NCBI GenBank assembly: GCA_016934335.1
Contig: JAFGTC010000037.1
Coordinates: forward strand, 1 to 64,000
Source of the DNA: Candidatus Omnitrophota bacterium
Lineage (GTDB): Bacteria; Hinthialibacterota; Hinthialibacteria; Hinthialibacterales; Hinthialibacteraceae
Reading direction: 5' to 3'
Length of the DNA: 64,000 nt
Shown: piece by piece, positions 54,536 to 63,200 of the stretch
Position numbering within the stretch: position 1 is the stretch's first letter
How the letters are laid out: every line of letters starts with the position of its first letter
Notes under the pieces: model-generated
What the model was told of the DNA's origin: nothing
The model's database searches: none
What the model saw: only the letters and a program-made list of their open reading frames with translations
Made by a program: the position numbers and the translations under genes

Positions 54536-55075
54536 TTACCATCGAACGGGATTTAAACCGGGATGAGTCTCAAAGAGGACGTCGCCGTCGCTTATCAGCC
54601 CATTGGAGGAGGAATAGGAAACCCACTTGGGGGAATTGGGATATGATCCTAATGAAGTCGTATCGTCATCATAATCGGGGCCCAGGCTTGCAAGAGCATA
54701 GTCTTTTCCTGTACCGGGCTTGTCACGGTAGGCTACGCCGAATTCGTAGAAATTATGCCCATTGACGAATTTTTCGCGTTGTGTAGGTTGAAAAATATCG
54801 GTTGGGACATTGGGTAGATACGAAACAGGCGTGGTAAAGCATTTCCATGCGACATACCATCCTCCAATGTTCCATGCGTCCGGAAGTACTCCCCCTTGAT
54901 CCAAGCGATACATTTCGAAAGCCGTTCGAATTGAAGAAAATTCCGATTCAACTCTTCCAATTTTGGCGCGCAACTGAGCGTTGAGAAAATTGGGCACGGC
55001 TATAGCGGCAAGAATCCCAATAATCGCCACGACAATGAGAAGTTCGATCAAAGTGAATGCCTTGATTTTATTCAT
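54536..55075 (-). CDS. Type IV pilin-like / type II secretion pseudopilin
   Basis: The 179-residue protein has a class III signal: basic MNKIK, then A-F cleavage point, TLIELLIVVAIIGILAAIAVPNF with the conserved Glu5 of the mature protein. The -1 residue is Ala rather than Gly, which prepilin peptidases tolerate. A globular domain follows (SSIRTAFEMYRLDQGG ... PTDIFQPTQREKF ... DYALASLGPD) with C-terminal DGDVLFETHPG, typical of GspG/H-like pseudopilins in environmental bacteria. ATG55075 follows AGGGG. No other secretion gene is adjacent, so it is an orphan that relies on machinery elsewhere. Confidence 0.92.
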   Translation of the reverse strand: MNKIKAFTLIELLIVVAIIGILAAIAVPNFLNAQLRAKIGRVESEFSSIRTAFEMYRLDQGGVLPDAWNIGGWYVAWKCFTTPVSYLPNVPTDIFQPTQREKFVNGHNFYEFGVAYRDKPGTGKDYALASLGPDYDDDTTSLGSYPNSPKWVSYSSSNGLISDGDVLFETHPGLNPVRW

Positions 55076-55416
55076 GTTAGACCCCTTATTCTCCATAAAC
55101 CGGCCAATACAAATTCTTGTAATTGCAATTTCTGAATAATCGATACATTAAATCATCTCTGTAAATATTTTGAAAGATGAAAAACGTCCCTCTGAACTTT
55201 TTTTTCTTTTACAAGTAATTCTAAAAGAAATGGATAATCAAAAAAATAATCACTGATTTTGCGTCTTTCATACCTGGCGATAGGTATATTTTTGTAGATC
55301 TTCGTGCCAAAATAGGGAAGCGGGATATTGAAAATAAAAAGCAAAGCGTTCCCTATATATAAAAGTTCAAAAATCAATAGATAGGATGAAAATTTATTTC
55401 AGAAAGGGAGATGATC
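55076..55416. other. Divergent AT-rich region, pseudopilin and TRAP genes
   Basis: The 341-nt region should hold promoters for the leftward pseudopilin and the rightward TRAP operon. CCTATATATAAAAG near 55350 resembles a -10 region for TRAP but no -35 at usual spacing was seen. A 74-residue leftward frame lies inside without an SD or recognisable family. Confidence 0.4.
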
Positions 55417-56451
55417 ATGTTTACACACAAAAAATCTTCGTTTTATATGTTCTTGTTGTTCGGCGCTGCGATTGTCTTGTTGGCGACCGGCTGTGGACGG
55501 CCGTCCGGAAATGAGACGATTGAGTTATCTTACAGCATTTTCTTCCCACCGACTCACATTCAATGTATAACGGCGATGGATTGGGCCAAAGAGATTGAAA
55601 AACGCTCCCAAGGCCGCGTGAAAATCACTGTTTTCCCCGGCGGCTCATTAAGTAAAGCGCCCCAGGTTTATGAGGGCGTCGTCAATGGAATTTCCGATAT
55701 CGGAATGAGTTGCTTCGCCTATACCCGTGGGAGATTCCCTTTATTGGAGGGATTGGATCTGCCTCTGGGCTATCCTAACGGACTGACGGCGACTCGGATC
55801 GCCACGGCTATGGTCAAGAAATATAATCCGGAGGAAATTTCCGACGTCCATGTTCTGTACATCCACGCTCATGGACCAGGATTATTGGCCAGCAAGAAGC
55901 CGGTGAATAATTTGGAGGAAATGAAGGGCCTGCAAGTTCGCGCGACGGGCTTATCTTCCAAAATTGTTTCGAGTTTAGGCGGCGTTCCCGTGGGGATGAG
56001 TCAGCCTGAAACCTACGAAGCGCTGCAGCGCAGCGTCGTCGAAGCGACTTTCTGCCCGGTAGAAACTTTGAAGGGCTGGAAGCAGGGTGAAGTAATTGAT
56101 TATGTTATTGATACATCTGTTATTGGCTACACGACCGCCATGTTTGCCGTCATGAATCAATCCAAGTGGGAGGCTCTGCCCAAGGATATTCAAGACATTT
56201 TCAATGCAGTGAGCGACGAATGGGTGGATAAACACGGCCAGGCGTGGGATGAAGCGGATGCTAACGGTTGGGCTTTTGTAAAAGAACTGCAGCGTACAAT
56301 CATTCAACTTTCGGATGAAGAAAAGCAGAATTGGAAAAAAGCCGTCGAACCGATTTTGAGTGAATATGTTCAGAACACCCAAGAAAAAGAATTGCCTGGC
56401 GATGCTTTTTTGAAGGATATTCAAGATATGCTGGCGGCTGCGGATCAATAA
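55417..56451 (+). CDS. dctP: TRAP transporter substrate-binding protein, lipoprotein
   Basis: The 344-residue extracytoplasmic receptor binds an organic acid for uptake. The N-terminus ends in a lipobox (LLATGC). DctP features include [76 protein letters not shown] with the substrate-binding arginine, and [23 protein letters not shown] precedes ATG55417 by 8 nt; ATG55411 is too close to it. It starts the operon P-Q-M-Usp. The ligand cannot be told, though the Arg in the RATG motif usually binds a carboxylate. Confidence 0.94.
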   Translation: MFTHKKSSFYMFLLFGAAIVLLATGCGRPSGNETIELSYSIFFPPTHIQCITAMDWAKEIEKRSQGRVKITVFPGGSLSKAPQVYEGVVNGISDIGMSCFAYTRGRFPLLEGLDLPLGYPNGLTATRIATAMVKKYNPEEISDVHVLYIHAHGPGLLASKKPVNNLEEMKGLQVRATGLSSKIVSSLGGVPVGMSQPETYEALQRSVVEATFCPVETLKGWKQGEVIDYVIDTSVIGYTTAMFAVMNQSKWEALPKDIQDIFNAVSDEWVDKHGQAWDEADANGWAFVKELQRTIIQLSDEEKQNWKKAVEPILSEYVQNTQEKELPGDAFLKDIQDMLAAADQ

Positions 56452-56486
56452 TCGATCTGGATGATATTAATTGGATTTGTTAATCA

Positions 56487-56984
56487 ATGAAACAATTTTT
56501 TGCAGGCTTCACATCCGCTGTTCGGGCGGTGGTTTACGTGTTGACCGTCGTCTCCGGCTTGGGAATTCTTTTCATGATGGGCGTTACTTGCGCAGATATT
56601 CTTCTCCGAATCGCGGGTCATCCGATTGTCGGCGCCTATGATATTGTAAAAATCACCGGCGCTATATCCATGGGATGCGCTCTGCCCTATACGACGGCTG
56701 TTAAAGGTCATGTGGCTATCGAATTCTTATTTCAAAAAATGAGCCGACCTTGGCGCATTCTCGTAGATACGATCGCTCGTTTGTTATCGATGTCTCTATT
56801 CGGTCTTCTTACCTGGAGGTGCATCGAATACGGCAAAGCGCTGCGATTGAGCGGAGAAGCCACCGCCACATTGGAAATACCCACATTTTGGATTCTCTAT
56901 GTTATGGCGTTTTCATGCGGAGTGGTTGTTCTTATCATCTTCGATCACATGATTCATCCAGGCAAGGAAATGATCAAACCATGA
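56487..56984 (+). CDS. dctQ: TRAP transporter small membrane subunit
   Basis: The 165-residue protein has four membrane helices, as DctQ subunits do. VVYVLTVVSGLGILFMMGVTCADILLRI and YDIVKITGAISMGCALPYTTAVKGHVAIEFLFQKM match family blocks. It docks with DctM to drive sodium-coupled uptake. Its stop overlaps the DctM start by 4 nt as ATGA. The 35-nt gap after dctP and the overlap indicate one operon. Confidence 0.93.
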   Translation: MKQFFAGFTSAVRAVVYVLTVVSGLGILFMMGVTCADILLRIAGHPIVGAYDIVKITGAISMGCALPYTTAVKGHVAIEFLFQKMSRPWRILVDTIARLLSMSLFGLLTWRCIEYGKALRLSGEATATLEIPTFWILYVMAFSCGVVVLIIFDHMIHPGKEMIKP

Positions 56985-58282
56985 CTCCCGTTGAATTTGG
57001 AATTCTTGGCTGTTTATTGTTATTGATTTTGTTAATCAGCAGTATGCCGGTGGCTTTCGTCATGGCCGCTGTGGGCGGACTTGGATTCGCGCTGGTAGTG
57101 ACGCCTCATGCATCGTTGAGCATGATTTCCAGCGAGTTTTACGACATCTTTTCCTCATACAGTTTGACGGTTATTCCTTTGTTTGTATTTATGGGCCAAA
57201 TCGCTTTTCACGCCGGCATCAGCCGCCGATTGTTCAATGCGGCGTATCATTGGCTTGGGCCTCTGCCGGGCGGATTGGCGATGGCGACGGTGGGCGCTTG
57301 CACGGCTTTCGGCGCAATTTGCGGCTCCGGTCCGGCGACCGCGGCCACCATGGCGTCGGTCGCCCTGCCGGAGATGAAGCGCTATAAATATGATATGGAA
57401 TTAGGCAGCGGAACCGTGGCGGCGGGGGGCAGTTTAGGAATGTTGATCCCGCCGAGCGTCGTTTTCATCGTCTACGCCATCATGACCGAACAGTCGGTCG
57501 GCAAATTGTTTATTGCAGGAATCGTACCGGGTCTTCTTATTGCGCTTCTGTTTTGTCTCGCCATCTATATCAATTGTCTGCGCCGCCCTGAACTTGGCCC
57601 CTCCGCTCCCAAGACGACATGGAAAGAAAAATTCATCTCGCTCGGGGGCGTCACGGAAACAATCATTTTGTTCGTGCTTGTCATGGGAGGAATGTTTAAG
57701 GGATTTTTTACGCCCACTGAAGCGGCGGCCGTAGGCGCGGCGGGAAGTCTGGTTATCGTGGCGCTGCGCAGGAGTTTGACGTTCAAGGCGCTGCTGAAAT
57801 CCATCCAGGAAACGGTTCGCACCTCATGCATGGTGATTATCATCGTCGCAGGCGCCACCATGTTCGGGCGGTTTTTGGCAATTACCCGAATTCCTTTTGA
57901 ATTGGCCGAATGGCTTGTTGGCTTGCCTTTGCCCGGATGGATCATTATGGGATTTATTATTCTTTTTTATCTCGTCTGCGGTTGTTTCGTCGATGCCTTG
58001 GCTTTAATCATCTTAACGATCCCCATTTTTTCCCCGGTTGTAAGCGCATTGCATTTTGATCCGATCTGGTTCGGCGTGATTATTGTCGTCGTAACGCAGA
58101 TGGGAGTCATTTCTCCTCCCGTCGGCGTCAATGTTTATGTGGTCAGCGGCATGGAGCGAGACATCTCTTTGCAGACAGTGTTTAAGGGAGCGATGCCGTT
58201 TCTTCTCGTTTTGGTGATTTCCGCCGTCTTATTGATTATGTTTCCTCAATTATGCTTGTTTTTACCGGAAATGGTTCATTGA
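56981..58282 (+). CDS. dctM: TRAP transporter large membrane subunit
   Basis: The 433-residue integral protein carries about 12 helices with hairpin loops. Family blocks include LLISSMPVAFVMAAVGGLGFAL, VIPLFVFMGQIAFHAGIS, GACTAFGAICGSGPATAATMASVALPEMKRYKYDMELGSGTVAAGGSLGMLIPPSVVFIVYAIMTEQSVGKLFIAG and FTPTEAAAVGAAGSL. The SGSGPAT and sodium-site features look intact. ATG56981 is chosen for the coupled overlap with dctQ; a longer in-frame upstream reading lies inside dctQ. It imports the ligand delivered by DctP. Confidence 0.95.
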   Translation: MTPVEFGILGCLLLLILLISSMPVAFVMAAVGGLGFALVVTPHASLSMISSEFYDIFSSYSLTVIPLFVFMGQIAFHAGISRRLFNAAYHWLGPLPGGLAMATVGACTAFGAICGSGPATAATMASVALPEMKRYKYDMELGSGTVAAGGSLGMLIPPSVVFIVYAIMTEQSVGKLFIAGIVPGLLIALLFCLAIYINCLRRPELGPSAPKTTWKEKFISLGGVTETIILFVLVMGGMFKGFFTPTEAAAVGAAGSLVIVALRRSLTFKALLKSIQETVRTSCMVIIIVAGATMFGRFLAITRIPFELAEWLVGLPLPGWIIMGFIILFYLVCGCFVDALALIILTIPIFSPVVSALHFDPIWFGVIIVVVTQMGVISPPVGVNVYVVSGMERDISLQTVFKGAMPFLLVLVISAVLLIMFPQLCLFLPEMVH

Positions 58283-58308
58283 TATATCCAATCAAGGTGG
58301 TGAATGAG

Positions 58309-58788
58309 ATGACTGGCGCGGATCATCTTTCTTGTGTATGCAAAAGAATTCTATTTTGTACGGATTTCTCGTCGAATGCTCAATTCGCTTTTCAGTTCGC
58401 TCTGAGTGAAGCGTCTCGCTTTCCGAACTGTACTCTCCATTTGCTCCATGTCATCCCTGAGGTGGAGGCGCAGTTTTGGAAGACATATTTGTATGAAATC
58501 GATGGAATCGATGAAAAAGCCAAGCAAGACACGCAGGACAAAATCGCCGAAGATTATCTGCCTCATATTCCGGAGCGAATTTCTTCTCATGTCGAAATTC
58601 GAGTCGGGAAGGATTATCAGACTATATTAGAGTATGCCAGAGAAATCGACTGCGATCTCATTGTCATCGGCAGACAGGGGCAATCCAATTTGCGGAAGGT
58701 TTTATTCGGCAATGTCACAGAAAAGGTGACGCGTCATGCGGAGTGCCCGGTGCTTGTGGTTCCACTTGTCTATCAAACAAAACAGTAA
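58309..58788 (+). CDS. Universal stress protein, TRAP-linked (TeaD-like)
   Basis: The 159-residue protein has the UspA ATP-binding fold with ILFCTDFSSNAQFAFQFALSEA at the start and the nucleotide motif G-R-Q-G-Q-S-N-L-R-K-V-L-F-G-N-V-T near the end (G-x2-G-x9-G-S/T-like). AGGTGG lies 8 nt before ATG58309. It is the last gene of the TRAP operon, 26 nt after dctM. TeaD, a Usp encoded with the TeaABC ectoine TRAP system of Halomonas, regulates transport and is a close parallel; equal function here is inferred. Confidence 0.9.
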   Translation: MTGADHLSCVCKRILFCTDFSSNAQFAFQFALSEASRFPNCTLHLLHVIPEVEAQFWKTYLYEIDGIDEKAKQDTQDKIAEDYLPHIPERISSHVEIRVGKDYQTILEYAREIDCDLIVIGRQGQSNLRKVLFGNVTEKVTRHAECPVLVVPLVYQTKQ

Positions 58789-58826
58789 GGGGATTCGTCT
58801 TTTGAAAAACAGTGTTTTTTTTGCGG

Positions 58827-58854
58827 TTGTTTGCAATGTTTTATATGGTATAAT
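58827..58854 (+). promoter_or_regulatory. Candidate promoter of the Rrf2 - YgbA-like pair
   Basis: TTGTTT (58827-58832) and a perfect TATAAT (58849-58854) are separated by 16 nt, placing a start site about 30 nt before the Rrf2 gene. An Fe-S regulator commonly binds near its own promoter, but no NsrR-type box was recognised. Confidence 0.5.
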
Positions 58855-58889
58855 GGAACTTATATACTAGATAGCAGGCGGATCATAAG

Positions 58890-59330
58890 TTGATGCACAA
58901 TTTATTACGTGTTTCCGATGCGGTTTCATTGGCTTTTCATACGTTGTGGCTCTTAGCGGAGCGGCAAAATGAACTTCTCCGCACGCCTGAGATTGCGGAA
59001 ATATTATCTGTATCGGAGCACCATCTCCAGAAAGTACATCAACGATTGGCGAAAGCCGGCTTCATTCGGGCCGTACGCGGCCCCAAAGGCGGCTTTATAT
59101 TAAATCGTTCCCCCGAAAAAATCACCCTGATGCAGATCTATGAGGCGATTGACGGTCCCTTAGAGACGCGCCGATGCATGCTGGGCCGCTCGACGTGCCG
59201 CGTTCAGGATTGTCTTTTAGGAGAACTTGTGGAGGAGGTCAATCAATTGGTACGCCGTCATTTTGAGAAAATCACGCTAGCGGAGTTAGCGAAGACAGAT
59301 TTAGAAAATTCAATGGAAAAAATAGGTTGA
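58890..59330 (+). CDS. Rrf2-family regulator, likely Fe-S (NsrR/IscR-like)
   Basis: The 146-residue protein has the Rrf2 winged helix: DAVSLAFHTLWLLAERQNELLRTPEIAEILSVSEHHLQKVHQRLAKAGFIRAVRGPKGGFIL. A Cys trio Cys96-x6-Cys103-x4-Cys108 (CMLGRSTCRVQDC) fits an iron-sulfur cluster that senses nitric oxide, oxygen or cluster status. Its stop overlaps or abuts a YgbA-like gene. In enterobacteria ygbA belongs to the NO-responsive NsrR regulon, which supports NO sensing, though IscR-like sensing is possible. A promoter-like sequence lies just upstream. Confidence 0.9.
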   Translation: MMHNLLRVSDAVSLAFHTLWLLAERQNELLRTPEIAEILSVSEHHLQKVHQRLAKAGFIRAVRGPKGGFILNRSPEKITLMQIYEAIDGPLETRRCMLGRSTCRVQDCLLGELVEEVNQLVRRHFEKITLAELAKTDLENSMEKIG

Positions 59331-59332
59331 AT

Positions 59333-59725
59333 ATGGTGAATCTTTCGTTAAACGATAAAAAAAAATCGCACCATCAAAAACCTTTAGGGACAGTGATATG
59401 TAGGCGGATGCGATTGATTGATCCAGAATCTGTAAAAAAAGATCTGGCGATTTTGAATGAATTTGTGCGCATTTTTTGTAAAAATAATCATGAGCGTCAA
59501 ACAGGAGATCTTTTATGCGATGAATGTAGAGATTTACTCGATTATGCGCGGGGTCGACTTGCAGCGTGTCCCTACGATCCAAAGCCAAAATGCAAACACT
59601 GTCTCACGCATTGTTACCGTCTTCCGTATCGAGAGAAGATGAAAGCGGTCATGCGATTCTCCGGCATGTATTTTGTAAAACGGGGGCGCATTGATTGGCT
59701 GCTTAAATATTTCTTTATACGATAG
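59333..59725 (+). CDS. YgbA-like protein (nitrous oxide-stimulated promoter family)
   Basis: The 130-residue protein has a Cys-rich centre: LCDECRDLLDYARGRLAACPYDPKPKCKHCLTHCYRLPYREKMKAVMRFSGMYF. This order matches the YgbA family found in NsrR-regulated loci of enterobacteria. Cys62, Cys65, Cys79, Cys87, Cys90 and Cys94 could bind a metal or cluster. Its role in nitrosative stress is reported for enterobacterial YgbA but the mechanism is not clear. The start is either TTG59327, overlapping the Rrf2 stop, or ATG59333. It forms a two-gene unit with the Rrf2 gene. Confidence 0.85.
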   Translation: MVNLSLNDKKKSHHQKPLGTVICRRMRLIDPESVKKDLAILNEFVRIFCKNNHERQTGDLLCDECRDLLDYARGRLAACPYDPKPKCKHCLTHCYRLPYREKMKAVMRFSGMYFVKRGRIDWLLKYFFIR

Positions 59726-60290
59726 ATTTGTGGAATTTCTCGAAAACTGATTTTATATCTCTCTTACAAATTTTATTTTTAGACCCTGATTCCATTCCCC
59801 CATTTTTTTTATTAGTTCCATCAATCCTCCCAAATAATCTTGCAAAAATTATAAACAACGTATGAATATTGTTTTATAATCCACGATTTATTCAAACATT
59901 GTAATGTAATATTGCATTATCCTGTGAATATATCGCGAAAAAATAATATTTTTCAAATTGGATTTCCTCTGAATTTTACAGAATCGAATAAAATTTTAAA
60001 TAACGTCTTTTTTTTCTTCTTTTTATACGCTAAAATACAAGATGTTGATTTATATAATTTTCTGCTTTTTCCGCACGCAAGATTACCTATTTTAATGTTG
60101 TTGTCTTTCCCAATCGGGCGATTTTTTGGATGAAGAAAACCAGACGGGGCTGACGTTTGACAGCCTGTTGTACGATTGTGCTAAAAGTCTGGGTATGGGG
60201 CAAATGCGTCTATTTTAATTTATAATTTTTGTAGTAAAAGTTGCGGGGCTGTTTTACTATCTTGAGGATATTGAGAAGGAGTATGTCGTC
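59726..60290. other. 565-nt AT-rich region upstream of the giant repeat protein
   Basis: The first 400 nt are very AT-rich with T-runs and no gene. The last 150 nt are more mixed and hold the promoter-like TTGACA at 60157 and a small hairpin (GGCTG-n8-CAGCC, 60148-60165). A short frame around 59912-60133 has no SD and AT-driven composition and was not accepted. A long leader could regulate the giant surface protein. Confidence 0.45.
60157..60185 (+). promoter_or_regulatory. Possible promoter of the giant LEPR-XLL gene
   Basis: A perfect TTGACA (60157-60162) is followed after 17 nt by GCTAAA (60180-60185), a poor -10 preceded by TG. It lies 105 nt before the start codon. Low confidence because of the -10. 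Confidence 0.3.
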
Positions 60291-63200
60291 ATGGCGTATC
60301 CGTTCATGCCTTTCCAGAGAAAAACATCGGAATGTAATTGGTGGGATAAAGTAAAAACAGTTGGGAGCGATCTGCTCCAAAAGCGCGAAGCGCCTCCCGT
60401 TTTTGATCGTTCCTTCATCGCGAGATATCTGCCCCGCCGTTCGAGGAAGCGATATGCCGCTCCTCGCAAAAAGAAGATGCTTCTCGAAGCCTTGGAGCCG
60501 CGCATTCTGTTATCGGGCGAGACGCTTGATTATACCGCCGATCCCAATACGGCCGCGGATTTAAACCTGCAAGTCTCGGGCAGCGAAATACAGGTCGTAG
60601 ACAACAACACATCAACGGTAGTCGCCCATAAAGAATTAAGCGAAACAAGCGTCGTGAATATTACCGGCTCCCTCTTGGGCGATTCGGTCACGATCGATTC
60701 GATCAATGCCTCCGCCCCTCTGACGATCAATATCCAGGGGAGCGCGGGGGATGATTCCGTGACAATCGAAGGGATATTGTCTCTCGGCGGGGGGGATGTT
60801 TCGGTTCAAGCGGAAACCATTCTTCTCGATGACGGCGGCGCGATCGGCAATGTGGACGATGTCTATCTGACTGCCATCGCCGAAGATTACAATACGGTGA
60901 CAGACGCCGGCGCTCTGGAGGCCAAAAGCGCTTCGATCTCCATCGAAGGAGATATCCAAAGTACGGGCGACATCTCCCTTACTTCGCACGTCACCCGAAA
61001 GATCGATGTCAATGAAACATCGATTTTATCGAGCGCATCTCTTGATTCTTCTTCAACGGCCAGCGTGGAAGTAGGCGGCGGAGCGTCCATCTTTGGATCG
61101 AGTTTGACGATGCATGCCCTTACCGAAGGATTCGTTGATTCTGAATCGGTAAACGCGGCGACTAACACATTTACCGAAAGCGCGATCGCCTCCATTTCGA
61201 ACGCCGTGATCAATGTCGGTCATCTTGATTTGCGAGCGGAAACAGGAACGGATTATTCGGCTAAGGGACGAAACGCTTTTAATAATGTTTCCGGAGAAAC
61301 AAAGGCATTTATTGAAAACAGCATGGTAACAACCGCCGATATCGCCGGCGTTCAGATTGCCGCGCGGGATTTTTCCACGTTAATGGCGGAATCCCCCGAA
61401 CTTTCCATTGATCTGGATCTTCTGGCTGTCGGCGCATCGGTCGATGTGAATTTGGCGCGCAATGCGCTGGAGCGGGATACGGAAGCGTTCATCCAAAATT
61501 CCACTGTGACGGCAGCAAACGGGGACATTGGAATTTCCGCCGAACGGGAAATGAAAGTGGGTGCGACAGTCAGTGCGGCTTCTTTGACTGGAACTTCTAT
61601 AATCGATGGATCTCTCAAGGTGGACGCCAGTTTCGGCGGCTCCTATGCGGCCAACCAGATCCTGGGCGATGTGAGAGCCTACATCGCCGGAGGAAGCGTT
61701 GAAACCGTCGGAGCGGGGGATGTAACGCTTTACGCCGCCGATTTATCCGCGATCGATGCGAAATCCGAAATAAGCATATATTCCAAAACCAATCCTCTCT
61801 CAACCGATTCGCTCTCTGGAGCGTTCGGCGCTTCGATTGCATTCAATGCGATCGGTTGGGAAATCGATAATTTCTTTACGCGGACGATCGATACGCTTCT
61901 AGGAACGGATGTCAATGACGCCGAAAATCCAGCAGACGTAACTGCTTTCATTCAAGATTCCACAGTCTCCGCCGCCGGCGACCTTGCTTTGACCGCCCTA
62001 TCGAAAACGAAAATCAACGCAACGGTCAGCAATGCGGCGGTTTCGACGGCGTCTTCTCTTTATGGCGCGCAGGGAATGGCGGCCAGCGGCGTGTTGGCCA
62101 GCAATTGGATGAGCAGCACCGCTAAAGCATACATCGATTACACCGGCGCCGCGGGGAAAGTGAACGCCAAGGGGAGCATTACAGTTGCGGCGCAGGATCA
62201 ATCCGAAATTCATTCCAACAGCAAGATCGTATCTTCGTCGATCACCACCAGCGACGGCGGCGCCAACGTCTTTAACGACGTGATCGGCCTTATCTTGACG
62301 ACGAAATATTCCACGGAAGACGGCGTGAAAACCGTCGATTTCGGCGACCGGATTTGGATCGCCAATGATTATGATGAAGAATTGGGAAATCCGGGAAGCG
62401 TGTATCAATACATGGGGGAGGATGGCAGCGTAATCGATCTCGGGTCGGAAGATTACACGAATCTGGATTTCTGGAAGGAAGCAACCGAAACGCAGTTAAT
62501 TCCCGAAGGCAATAATTTCACACCCTCCGATTCCATCACCATCGGCGGTCTTGTCGTGCGCAACGATGTACGAAGTGAAGTGGAGTCGTATATCAATAAT
62601 GCCGAAGTTGACGCCGACACGGGAAATATTACTCTGAACACTTTTGAAACGGCCATCATTGAAGCGATAGTGGACAGTGCCTTTGAATCATCGGGAGGCA
62701 GTTCCTTCGGAGATAAAGGCGAATCGATCGCCGTGAACGGCGTCATCGCGACCAATCTCGTGTTGAGTAAATCCAACGCCTATATCGAGGATAGCGCCGT
62801 AACGGCGTCAATCGGTTATGTCAAACTTGACGCCAAGAATGATTCGCGGATCGACGCTAAAAATTTAAACGCTACGGTTTCCGAGGGAGATACGGTCGGC
62901 GTCATTCTCGCTTTCAATACGATCGGTTATCAAGCGCAGAACATACTTTTCAATACGCTCGACGCCTTGTTGGGGCTTGACATCGGCAATCAGCAGCCGG
63001 CGGGAGTGCAGGCCTATATTCTCGATTCCAGCGTGACGGCAGGCGATAATATCTCCCTGTCCGCGGTTTCGTCGGCGTCTTTGAACGCCGAACTCAGCAC
63101 CGAAGCCACTTCGGCGGCCGCCGCTTTTTATGGTTCGGGAACCATGGCGGCCAGCGGCGTCTTGGCCAGTAATATGGTCAGCAGCCTGGCTAAGGCCTAC

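Noticed and set aside
55153-55377. 74-residue leftward frame between the pseudopilin and TRAP genes
   Set aside because: AT-driven composition, no SD, no recognisable domain.
59912-60133. 73-residue Phe-rich frame in the AT-rich region
   Set aside because: Homopolymer-driven composition, no SD, no membrane-protein pattern beyond AT bias.
60148-60165. Riboswitch in the leader of the giant gene
   Set aside because: Only a small 5-bp hairpin is visible and no known riboswitch consensus matched.
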